From: Legionellaceae bacterium | GTDB lineage: Bacteria; Pseudomonadota; Gammaproteobacteria; Legionellales; Legionellaceae | Direction of reading: 5' to 3' | DNA: 11,011 bases | Assembly: GCA_023266075.1 (NCBI GenBank) | Contig: JAHFRX010000023.1 | Span: forward strand, 1 to 11,011 | Shown: one piece after another, positions 1 through 5,525 of the stretch | Numbering within the stretch: position 1 is the first letter of the stretch | How the letters are laid out: each line of letters begins with the position of its first letter | Notes under the pieces: model-generated | The model's database searches: none | Seen by the model: only the letters and a program-made list of their open reading frames with translations | Told to the model about the DNA's origin: nothing | Made by a program: the position numbers and the translations under genes

Positions 1-191
1 TAAGTCGCTGATTCTAGCATGGCTTGTTGCCGAATGTTTTTGAATACGGTGAGCGTAGATTCAGCAGTCGTCAATATGCGACGACTGCTGCCAAAGTCAC
101 CAAAGGATAACAGTGCAAATCCAAGTGTAATGCCGATAATGACGAGTACAACAAGTACCTCAATGAGCGTAAATCCACGTTTACCCAGCAT
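1..191 (-). CDS. gspH: Type II secretion minor pseudopilin GspH (N-terminal part, cut by window edge)
   Basis: The minus strand from an ATG at 191 stays open to the window edge, giving 63 complete codons of a longer gene. It begins with a short basic leader (MLGKRG) followed by FTLIE, the type IV prepilin motif. Cleavage by the prepilin peptidase is expected between G6 and F7, with the conserved Glu at position +5. The hydrophobic helix LVVLVIIGITLGFALL follows, as in pseudopilins. It starts inside the end of gspG (11-nt overlap), so translation is probably coupled. By position after gspF and gspG, and by the FTLIE leader, it is most likely GspH, a minor pseudopilin near the tip of the type II secretion pseudopilus. 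The C-terminal domain that would separate GspH from GspI lies outside the window, so the exact paralogue is inferred from gene order. Confidence 0.8.
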   Translation of the reverse strand, partial: MLGKRGFTLIEVLVVLVIIGITLGFALLSFGDFGSSRRILTTAESTLTVFKNIRQQAMLESAT

Positions 192-603
192 TCCAATTTC
201 CAATGACCGCGTTGACACCGCTGCCACCAGGTTGCCCATCGGCGCCATTCGTGTATATATCAATTTCACCATGCTGACCGGGATTTAAATAAAGATAATC
301 ACGATCCCAAGGATCTTTCGGTAAAGTTTTTAAGTATGAGCGCCAATCTTTAGGTGTAGGGCTGCTACTTGGCATAGTCACCAGTGCTTTCAAGCCTTGA
401 TCCGTAGATGGATAAATACCATTGTCTAAGCGGTACAAATCAAGTGCATTTTGAATCGCGAGAACGTCTTGTTTGGCTTTAACAATTCGTGCATCGTCGG
501 GTCGACTGATAATTTTCGGAACAACTAATGCTGCTAAAATTCCTAAAATGACAACAACGACCATGATCTCGATGAGCGAGAATCCTCTCTGTTGATGACG
601 CAT
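181..603 (-). CDS. gspG: Type II secretion major pseudopilin GspG
   Basis: A 140-residue protein matching the major pseudopilin, the main subunit of the periplasmic pseudopilus that drives substrates through the type II secretion system. The leader MRHQQRG precedes FSLIE, so cleavage is expected between G7 and F8, with Glu at mature position 5. The hydrophobic helix spans about residues 12-30. The middle carries family-typical text (LDLYRLDNGIYPSTDQGL, KDPWDRDY). I chose ATG 603 over ATG 615 because GGAGAG, 6 nt upstream of 603, is an ideal ribosome binding site and would otherwise lie inside the gene; it also gives the normal short leader. The C-terminal loop GADGQPGGSGVNAVIGNW keeps the first aspartate (D122) but has Asn131 and Val133 where I expect further acidic calcium ligands. 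It lies 67 nt after gspF and overlaps gspH by 11 nt. Confidence 0.95.
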   Translation of the reverse strand: MRHQQRGFSLIEIMVVVVILGILAALVVPKIISRPDDARIVKAKQDVLAIQNALDLYRLDNGIYPSTDQGLKALVTMPSSSPTPKDWRSYLKTLPKDPWDRDYLYLNPGQHGEIDIYTNGADGQPGGSGVNAVIGNWNAG

Positions 604-638
604 ATTTCTCTCCATTCAGGTTTAAATTTTTAAAATCA

Positions 639-666
639 GTGTTAGTGAAAACAAGGTGGATGTCAA
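639..666 (-). promoter_or_regulatory. Possible internal promoter for gspG
   Basis: In the gap between gspF and gspG, the minus strand carries a perfect -35 hexamer TTGACA (666-661), a 16-nt spacer and a weak -10, TAACAC (644-639). Extra transcription of gspG would fit its role as the most abundant pseudopilin. The -10 matches consensus at only three positions, so this is tentative. Confidence 0.3.
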
Positions 667-670
667 TCAC

Positions 671-1870
671 TTAAGTGACTAATTGTTCCATAGAAAATAT
701 AGGTAGCAATGTAGCAAGAACGATAAATAGAATGACGCCTCCCATGAAGATGATAATCATTGGTTCTAAGAGTGTCATCATGGTATCGATTAAACGTTTG
801 ACTTCATTATCGAGGTGAAGTGCTGTGCGTTCCATCATCGATGAAAGCTGGCCACTTTTTTCACCGCTGGCAATTAAGTGTATCGCCATAGGATTTAAAA
901 AAGTAGTTTCGTACAAAGCTTGGCTAATAGACATACCTTCCTTGACTTGTATGGTTGCAAGTTCAAAGCGTTCCTGGATAATTTTATTCGTAATCAGTGA
1001 GCTTGAGACGCGCATCGTTTCGATGATGTTCACACCGGCAGTAAACAAAATTGAGAAAGTGTGCGTGTAGCGCGCAATATTGACCGTGGTAATTAAAAAA
1101 GATAACCCTGGAAGTTTGAGCAGTATTTGATGCCATTTTCGGCGGATATGTGGTTTATTCAAGCTATGTTTAAATGCCCAAAGACCTAAAATGAACAATA
1201 ATAGAAGCCAGAGCCCGTTTTTTTGGATGAAAGTACTCAGTGTAATTAAGACTTGTGTCATTGGCGGGAGAGCTTGTCCGCTACTATTAAATACGTCAAT
1301 AATTTTAGGTACAACAAAAGCGAGTAAAAAGCTAATAATGGACATTGAGACAAAAACCATTATGACAGGATAAATCATCGCTTGTTGAATTTTTTGGCGT
1401 GTGTGTTGCTGATATTCGGTGTAGTCGGCCAGTTTCTCTAACACCATATCGAGCTTACCTGTTTGTTCGCCAGCGGCAATCGTGTGACGGTAAAGTTCTG
1501 GAAAGGCTTGAGGTTCTTCTTCCATGGCTTGGGCAAGTCCATAACCTTCGAGTACTTTTGCACGCACACCAAAAACGAGTGCGCGTATAGGTGCTTTGAT
1601 GGATTGTTCGCCAACACCACGAAGCGCTTCTTCAAGTGGGATCCCGGCGGCAAGTAATGTCGCTAGTTGACGTGTCATTAAACATAAATCTTGTGCGGGA
1701 AAGGAGCGTAATCGTTTCTTTTTTTTAGTTTTTTTTAAGCCGCTGATTTGTGTTGGGATGAGGCCTTGTTCTCTTAAAACTTGGCGTGCTTGTCGTTCCG
1801 AATCTGCTTCAACAATGCCTTTACAAGAACGGCCATTCGCTTTTAACGCAAGGTATTGATATGCACTCAT
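671..1870 (-). CDS. gspF: Type II secretion inner-membrane platform protein GspF
   Basis: A 399-residue polytopic inner-membrane protein of the GspF/PilC family, the platform that links the cytoplasmic ATPase GspE to pseudopilus assembly. Two repeats of the family domain are visible, at about residues 67-190 (RQLATLLAAGIPLEEAL, then AAGEQTGKLD) and 266-391 (RYTHTFSILFTAGVNIIETM, then ASGEKSGQLSSM). Membrane segments lie near 167-190, 218-234 and 369-391. A basic linker, LKKTKKKKRLR, sits at about 45-55. I start at ATG 1870 (MSAYQYLALKANG), which matches the usual family start; a TTG at 1882 would add four residues and has no better ribosome binding site. It opens the operon. No gspE lies upstream, because glnA diverges there, so the ATPase and secretin genes must be elsewhere. 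Length and motifs are normal. Confidence 0.96.
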   Translation of the reverse strand: MSAYQYLALKANGRSCKGIVEADSERQARQVLREQGLIPTQISGLKKTKKKKRLRSFPAQDLCLMTRQLATLLAAGIPLEEALRGVGEQSIKAPIRALVFGVRAKVLEGYGLAQAMEEEPQAFPELYRHTIAAGEQTGKLDMVLEKLADYTEYQQHTRQKIQQAMIYPVIMVFVSMSIISFLLAFVVPKIIDVFNSSGQALPPMTQVLITLSTFIQKNGLWLLLLFILGLWAFKHSLNKPHIRRKWHQILLKLPGLSFLITTVNIARYTHTFSILFTAGVNIIETMRVSSSLITNKIIQERFELATIQVKEGMSISQALYETTFLNPMAIHLIASGEKSGQLSSMMERTALHLDNEVKRLIDTMMTLLEPMIIIFMGGVILFIVLATLLPIFSMEQLVT

Positions 1871-1910
1871 GAGATTATTCAAAAAGAGAGATCTTTGTGA
1901 GTCTAATCTA

Positions 1911-1939
1911 TTGGGTTTAAGAAGTCATTAGGTTAAACT
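1911..1939 (+). promoter_or_regulatory. Candidate sigma-70 promoter for glnA
   Basis: TTGGGT (1911-1916) and TAAACT (1934-1939) are separated by exactly 17 nt, about 30 nt upstream of the glnA start. Both hexamers are imperfect. I found no GG-N10-GC pair typical of sigma-54 promoters in the 98-nt divergent region, so NtrC-type control is not evident here. The gspF promoter must lie in the same region on the other strand, but I could not assign it. Confidence 0.4.
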
Positions 1940-1968
1940 AAGTTTGGGATAAAACATGGAGTGAGGAC

Positions 1969-3378
1969 ATGAGTATCAGCAAGGTAAATGCAGCGATTGA
2001 AAAATATGCTGCTAAATTTGTGGATTTGCGATTCACAGATATTCTGGGTAAAGAGCAACATATTACGGTTCCTGTTTCAGCGATGAATGAAGAGATGTTG
2101 GACAGTGGGAAAATGATTGACGGTTCTTCGTTTAAAGGTTGGCAAAAAATTCATCAGTCAGACCTTGCGCTGGTTCCTGATGTTGACACCATCCAGCATG
2201 ACCCATTTTATCAAGAAAGCACGGTTTTTATGCACTGTAATATTGTTGATCCGCAAAGTATGTTAGGTTATGAGCGTGATCCACGTTCTCTTGCGTTGCG
2301 TGCGGAAGCTTATTTAAAATCGACGGGTATTGCGGATGAAGTATTGTTTGGGCCTGAGCCTGAATTTTTTATTTTTGATGATGTCCAATGGGACAATAAA
2401 ATCAATGGCTCATTTTACAAAATTGATTCTGAAGAAGCGCAATGGAATTCTGGTAAGGCAATTGAGGGTGGTAATATTGGTCATCGTCCGGGCGTTAAAG
2501 GCGGATATTTTCCCGTGCCACCGGTTGATTCATCGCAAGATATCCGGTCAGATATTTCGTTAGTGCTTGGCGCTTTAGGGATTGAAGTTGAAGCGCATCA
2601 TCATGAAGTTGCGACGGCCAACCAGTGTGAAATAGCGACACGCTTTAATTCACTGACGAAAAAAGCGGATGAAATACAGATTTTGAAATATGTTGTGCTT
2701 AATGTTGCACATAGCCACGGTAAAACCGCCACATTTATGCCAAAACCGTTGGTGGGGGATAATGGTAGTGGGATGCATTGTCATCAATCTTTAGTAAAAG
2801 ATGATGTCAATTTATTCTCAGGTGATCAATACGCCGGGTTATCTGAAACTGCTTTATATTACATTGGTGGTATCATTAAACATGCGCGCGCTTTAAATGC
2901 GATTACAAATCCATCAACAAATAGTTATAAGCGGTTGGTACCGGGTTTTGAGGCCCCTGTTCTTTTGGCGTATTCCGCGCGAAATCGTTCGGCGTCGATC
3001 CGAATTCCTCATGTGAGCAATCCTAAAGCACGTCGAATTGAAGTCCGTTTTCCTGATCCGAGTGCAAATCCATATCTCGCCTTTACGGCAATGATGATGG
3101 CAGGACTGGATGGTATACAAAAGAAAATACATCCAGGGAATGCGATTGATAAGGATTTGTATGATTTACCGCCAGAAGAGTTAATCGATGTACCTACGGT
3201 TGCATCGTCACTTGAAAATGCGGTAGAGCACTTGTTGCGTGATCATGAGTTTTTATTGCAAGGCGATGTTTTTACAAAAGATTTTATCAAAAGCTATGTG
3301 GAATTGCGTGAGCGCGATATCGCTTATATTCGTAGTTTAGTGCATCCTGCAGAGTTCGAGCTCTATTACAGTTTGTGA
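1969..3378 (+). CDS. glnA: Type I glutamine synthetase (glutamate-ammonia ligase)
   Basis: A 469-residue cytoplasmic enzyme that makes glutamine from glutamate, ammonia and ATP. The length equals that of enteric GlnA. Visible motifs in order: DGSSFKGW (51-58) in the N-terminal domain; GPEPEFFIFD (128-137) with metal-binding glutamates; EAHHHEVATANQCE (208-221); the ATP-binding signature KPLVGDNGSGMHCH (259-272); NPSTNSYKRLVPGFEAP; and KDLYDLPPEE. In the last, Tyr398 (397 without the initiator Met) is the adenylylation site, so activity is probably controlled by the adenylyltransferase GlnE. ATG 1969 is preceded by GGAG (1958-1961, 7-nt spacing). It is transcribed away from gspF. Downstream are two unrecognised genes rather than ntrB/ntrC, which follow glnA in enterics. 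No truncation or missing catalytic motif was seen. Confidence 0.98.
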   Translation: MSISKVNAAIEKYAAKFVDLRFTDILGKEQHITVPVSAMNEEMLDSGKMIDGSSFKGWQKIHQSDLALVPDVDTIQHDPFYQESTVFMHCNIVDPQSMLGYERDPRSLALRAEAYLKSTGIADEVLFGPEPEFFIFDDVQWDNKINGSFYKIDSEEAQWNSGKAIEGGNIGHRPGVKGGYFPVPPVDSSQDIRSDISLVLGALGIEVEAHHHEVATANQCEIATRFNSLTKKADEIQILKYVVLNVAHSHGKTATFMPKPLVGDNGSGMHCHQSLVKDDVNLFSGDQYAGLSETALYYIGGIIKHARALNAITNPSTNSYKRLVPGFEAPVLLAYSARNRSASIRIPHVSNPKARRIEVRFPDPSANPYLAFTAMMMAGLDGIQKKIHPGNAIDKDLYDLPPEELIDVPTVASSLENAVEHLLRDHEFLLQGDVFTKDFIKSYVELRERDIAYIRSLVHPAEFELYYSL

Positions 3379-3501
3379 TTTAAATAAAGTCTTTTTGTCT
3401 AAAGTTAATCCAATTATTGCCGTTAATGATGTTGTGCGCAGAGCAAATGCGACGCGCATGACATCATTGATGAGATTTATACAGGCGAATTGGAGCGTAA
3501 G

Positions 3502-3786
3502 ATGGAAATTATTTTTCAAGGACGGCATTCTGAAGATGAAGCGCGTGAGAGTTTTTATAGTGTGCTTGAGATGCTGAAAAAACATTATCAAATCAATGGA
3601 TTTCGAGAAATGCATCTGACGCTCACATTGGTTGATTCGACGGGTGACGATGTGGAACTTGTGGATAGTGATACAAATGAGCCTTATCGTGTCATAGAGG
3701 TGCGTCGCGACGATCTACAGACATCCAAGCGTATCGGCCGACCTGCATTAAAATTGGTTGTTGATAATACAAATACGTCTTCGTAA
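3502..3786 (+). CDS. Conserved-looking small acidic protein, function unknown (94 aa)
   Basis: I do not recognise this 94-residue cytoplasmic protein. It starts MEIIFQGRHSEDEARESF, followed by a helical stretch to about residue 31 (SVLEMLKKHYQINGF). Next come strand-like segments (MHLTLTLVDSTGDDVELVDS, EPYRVIEVRR) and a polar, basic tail. There is no signal peptide, membrane segment or cysteine motif. ATG 3502 is chosen because GGAG (3492-3495) lies 6 nt upstream; a TTG at 3490 would swallow that site. The same frame is open back to 3430 and reads plausibly as protein (AHDIIDEIYTGELERK), but it has no good start there. The gene follows glnA by 123 nt on the same strand, with no clear terminator between, so it may be cotranscribed. 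Codon use resembles its neighbours, supporting a real gene of unknown role. Confidence 0.7.
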   Translation: MEIIFQGRHSEDEARESFYSVLEMLKKHYQINGFREMHLTLTLVDSTGDDVELVDSDTNEPYRVIEVRRDDLQTSKRIGRPALKLVVDNTNTSS

Positions 3787-3811
3787 GAGCGCTAGTATTC
3801 TCAACGTTAAT

Positions 3812-3840
3812 TTGTCATACTGCAGTTTTACATCTATTTA
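3812..3840 (+). promoter_or_regulatory. Possible promoter before the coiled-coil gene
   Basis: TTGTCA (3812-3817, five of six consensus bases) and TATTTA (3835-3840, weak) are 17 nt apart. Transcription would begin only a few bases before the ATG at 3851. That gene has no visible Shine-Dalgarno sequence, so a leaderless or nearly leaderless message is possible. Tentative, because the -10 is poor. Confidence 0.3.
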
Positions 3841-3850
3841 TTTCATATTT

Positions 3851-4369
3851 ATGCAAAAAAAAAATGGTGATCAACATTTTGAGGCTTGGTTTTCTACTTA
3901 TGGGTTGCTTACAGTTGAACGCATTCTGGAGTATCTATCGATTAAGCTACCGCATGATGAGGTGGTACGTTTGTTGAGTGGTACACATCATGTTTTACAT
4001 CGCGTGATTAATGTCCCATTGCTGAATATTTTCAATGGTATTATTTTTCAGCAATCTTATGATTATCAAGTATATGCACAAAAGTTGATGATTGATTATC
4101 GATTATCGCCTGAATATGCGAAAGATCCAGAGTCACCAGGTGCCAATATTCGATCAGATTTGAACGATCAGTACGAGCAACTTTTAAGTCTTGTGAAAGC
4201 GTTTACCGATCATCAATATAAACATTATCAAATTATTTCAGAAAGCCAATCTTATTTAATCGAGCGCATAGATGAGCTGAGAGATCCCGTGAATCAATTG
4301 GACACATTAAGTGATGACGACGACTTAATGACCGTATTAAGAGTTATCATGGCCGTGCTGAAGAGATGA
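3851..4369 (+). pseudogene. Unknown coiled-coil protein, N-terminal part; frame broken near 4318-4330
   Basis: I do not recognise this protein. From ATG 3851 it reads 172 residues. The N-terminal half is mixed helical (HFEAWFSTYGLLTVERILEY, VVRLLSGTHHVLHRVINVPL). The second half is long and helical (LNDQYEQLLSLVKAFTDHQY, then SYLIERIDELRDPVNQLDTL) and ends in SDDDDL. The frame then runs into an unconvincing tail (MTVLRVIMAVLKR) and a TGA. A shift of -1 just after the Asp codons continues instead as LNDRIKSYHGRAEE and joins the next open frame, giving one protein of about 224 residues to 4524. That is the expected outcome of a one-base deletion. A run of ten A (3855-3864) follows the start codon, and no ribosome binding site is visible. 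It could be a decayed gene, a sequencing error, or a functional split pair. A TTG extension to 3758 was rejected. Confidence 0.6.
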
Positions 4370-4524
4370 TGTTGACGTTTAAAAGTTATCGAACACAATT
4401 TTATGATCTGATTCTTGCATTGTCGGAGCGTTTGGGAAGCCTATCCGAGTATCAGTTCGATGTTGCACAAGCTGAGAAAGAGCGTGAGTCGCTGTTTTTT
4501 GATAAAAAGATCGGTGAAGATTAA
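4366..4524 (+). pseudogene. C-terminal coiled-coil part of the same broken gene (52 aa if started at 4366)
   Basis: This short open frame begins at ATG 4366, which overlaps the TGA of the preceding frame as ATGA; a second ATG is at 4369. It encodes 52 residues: MMLTFKSYRTQFYDLILALS, then ERLGSLSEYQFDVAQAEKER, then ESLFFDKKIGED. The content is amphipathic, charged helix, and it reads naturally as the continuation of the helical region upstream: the same frame is open and protein-like back to 4318 (RRLNDRIKSYHGRAEE). No -1 slippery heptamer (X XXY YYZ) lies between 4318 and 4366. I therefore think it is the displaced C-terminus of the upstream gene. The stop/start overlap could still let ribosomes reinitiate and make it as a separate peptide. 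Confidence 0.55.
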
Positions 4525-4540
4525 GGATACATGAAAATCA

Positions 4541-4569
4541 TTGCGATTGTGCCGTAAATCATCTAAAAT
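4541..4569 (+). promoter_or_regulatory. Sigma-70 promoter for rpsB-tsf
   Basis: TTGCGA (4541-4546) and TAAAAT (4564-4569) are separated by exactly 17 nt, a good housekeeping promoter. Transcription would start near 4576, giving a leader of about 90 nt before rpsB. The promoter lies just past the broken coiled-coil gene and overlaps an 8-codon open frame (4531-4557). Confidence 0.65.
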
Positions 4570-4581
4570 CGACAAGCTTTA

Positions 4582-4667
4582 ACGACACACACGTTTCGTC
4601 ACATCAGGTGGGGTCCTATTTTTAGGTACTTGATGGGAAATGTGGAGGCCTAACCCTGGAGAATACT
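4582..4667 (+). promoter_or_regulatory. Structured 5' leader of rpsB, possible S2 autoregulatory RNA
   Basis: The leader can fold. CATCAGGT (4602-4609) pairs with ACTTGATG (4628-4635) with one G-U pair, enclosing a bulge GGGGT (4610-4614) and an inner hairpin CCTA/TAGG (4615-4618 with 4623-4626, loop TTTT). The bulge GGGT (4611-4614) is complementary to ACCC (4653-4656), which directly precedes the Shine-Dalgarno GGAG (4658-4661, 6 nt before ATG 4668). This would form a pseudoknot beside the ribosome binding site. In E. coli, S2 represses its own rpsB-tsf message through the rpsB leader; this leader is a plausible equivalent. The base pairs are seen in the sequence; the regulatory role is inferred. 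Confidence 0.5.
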
Positions 4668-5444
4668 ATGAAAGTAACAATGAAAGAATTGCTTGAGTCT
4701 GGTGCTCATTTTGGACATAGAACACGTTATTGGAATCCTAAGATGGCCGAGTACATCTTTGGTTCACGTAATCAGATTCATATTATCAACTTAGAAAAAA
4801 CACTTCCTTTGCTGAATGATGCATTGAATTACATTGGTAAGCTTGCATCAAATCATGCCAAAATTTTATTTGTGGGCACAAAACGTGCTGCACAAGGAAG
4901 TATTCGTGAGCATGCAAAACGATGCGGTATGCCTTATGTTGATCACCGCTGGTTAGGTGGTATGTTGACTAACTACAAAACAGTTCGTCAATCTATTTTT
5001 CGCTTAAAAGAATTGAAAAAAATGCGTGAGGAAGGAAGTTTTGAGCATATGATTAAAAAAGAAGCTTTAATGCTAACGCGTGAATTAGATAAATTAGAGC
5101 GCAGTTTAGGTGGTATTGAAGATATGGCAGGTTTGCCTGATGCGCTATTTGTGGTTGATGTTGGCTTTGAACATATTGCTGTTGAAGAAGCACGACGCTT
5201 AAAGATCCCTGTCATTGGCGTGGTAGATACAAATAACAGCCCAGATAAGATTGATTATATTGTTCCAGCCAATGATGACTCAATGCGCGCTATCGAAATT
5301 TATGTGCGTTCTGTTGCGGATGCGATTTTAGAAGCAAGACATAGTGGTGCGGGTTACGCGCCATCTTCTGAGGAATTTGTAGAAGTGACACCAGCGGCTC
5401 ATCATGAAACAAGTGCAAAACCCGCAGAAGACGCGAGTGAATAA
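4668..5444 (+). CDS. rpsB: 30S ribosomal protein S2
   Basis: A 258-residue S2 protein, a late-assembling component of the small ribosomal subunit at the head-body junction, needed for S1 binding. The N-terminus MKELLESGAHFGHRTRYWNP and the following PKMAEYIFGSRNQIHIINLE are S2 signatures. Further motifs are ILFVGTKRAAQ, YVDHRWLGGMLTNYKT, ALFVVDVGFEHIAVEEARRL and IPVIGVVDTNNSPDKIDYIV. It is somewhat longer than the 241 residues of E. coli S2; the excess is an acidic, Ala/His/Glu-rich C-terminal tail that looks disordered. ATG 4668 is preceded by GGAG at 6-nt spacing. It begins the rpsB-tsf operon, with its own promoter and a foldable leader, and is followed by an attenuator-like hairpin before tsf. 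Confidence 0.98.
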   Translation: MKVTMKELLESGAHFGHRTRYWNPKMAEYIFGSRNQIHIINLEKTLPLLNDALNYIGKLASNHAKILFVGTKRAAQGSIREHAKRCGMPYVDHRWLGGMLTNYKTVRQSIFRLKELKKMREEGSFEHMIKKEALMLTRELDKLERSLGGIEDMAGLPDALFVVDVGFEHIAVEEARRLKIPVIGVVDTNNSPDKIDYIVPANDDSMRAIEIYVRSVADAILEARHSGAGYAPSSEEFVEVTPAAHHETSAKPAEDASE

Positions 5445-5481
5445 ATAATCACTCCTCAGATCATGATAGAATAGATAAATT

Positions 5482-5507
5482 AAATGGCCCGTTTGACGGG
5501 CCATTTT
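5482..5507 (+). terminator. Attenuator/terminator hairpin between rpsB and tsf
   Basis: A perfect 10-bp stem, AAATGGCCCG (5482-5491) with CGGGCCATTT (5497-5506), closes a TTTGA loop. The T-tract is short (TTTT 5504-5507, then GTAT). It lies between two genes of one operon, so it probably works as a partial terminator that lowers tsf relative to rpsB. A hairpin in this position is also known in E. coli rpsB-tsf. Confidence 0.8.
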
Positions 5508-5525
5508 GTATAAGTGGAGATAATG

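Noticed and set aside
19..288. Open frame of 89 codons on the plus strand
   Set aside because: Lies antisense to gspH and gspG, whose prepilin motifs are unmistakable; no ribosome binding site and no protein-like features.
1871..1882. TTG start for gspF four codons upstream of ATG 1870
   Set aside because: The ATG start gives the usual GspF N-terminus, and the TTG has no better ribosome binding site.
1871..1968. Sigma-54/NtrC promoter for glnA
   Set aside because: No GG-N10-GC arrangement and no clear palindromic activator site in the short intergenic region.
3379..3501. Terminator after glnA
   Set aside because: Only an AT-rich stretch with no stable GC stem followed by a T-run.
3758..3850. 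TTG-initiated N-terminal extension of the coiled-coil gene
   Set aside because: It would overlap the preceding gene, its sequence is low quality, and the ATG at 3851 begins the plausible protein.
4318..4369. Programmed -1 ribosomal frameshift
   Set aside because: No X XXY YYZ heptamer in the correct frame and no obvious downstream stimulatory hairpin; a simple deletion explains the break better.
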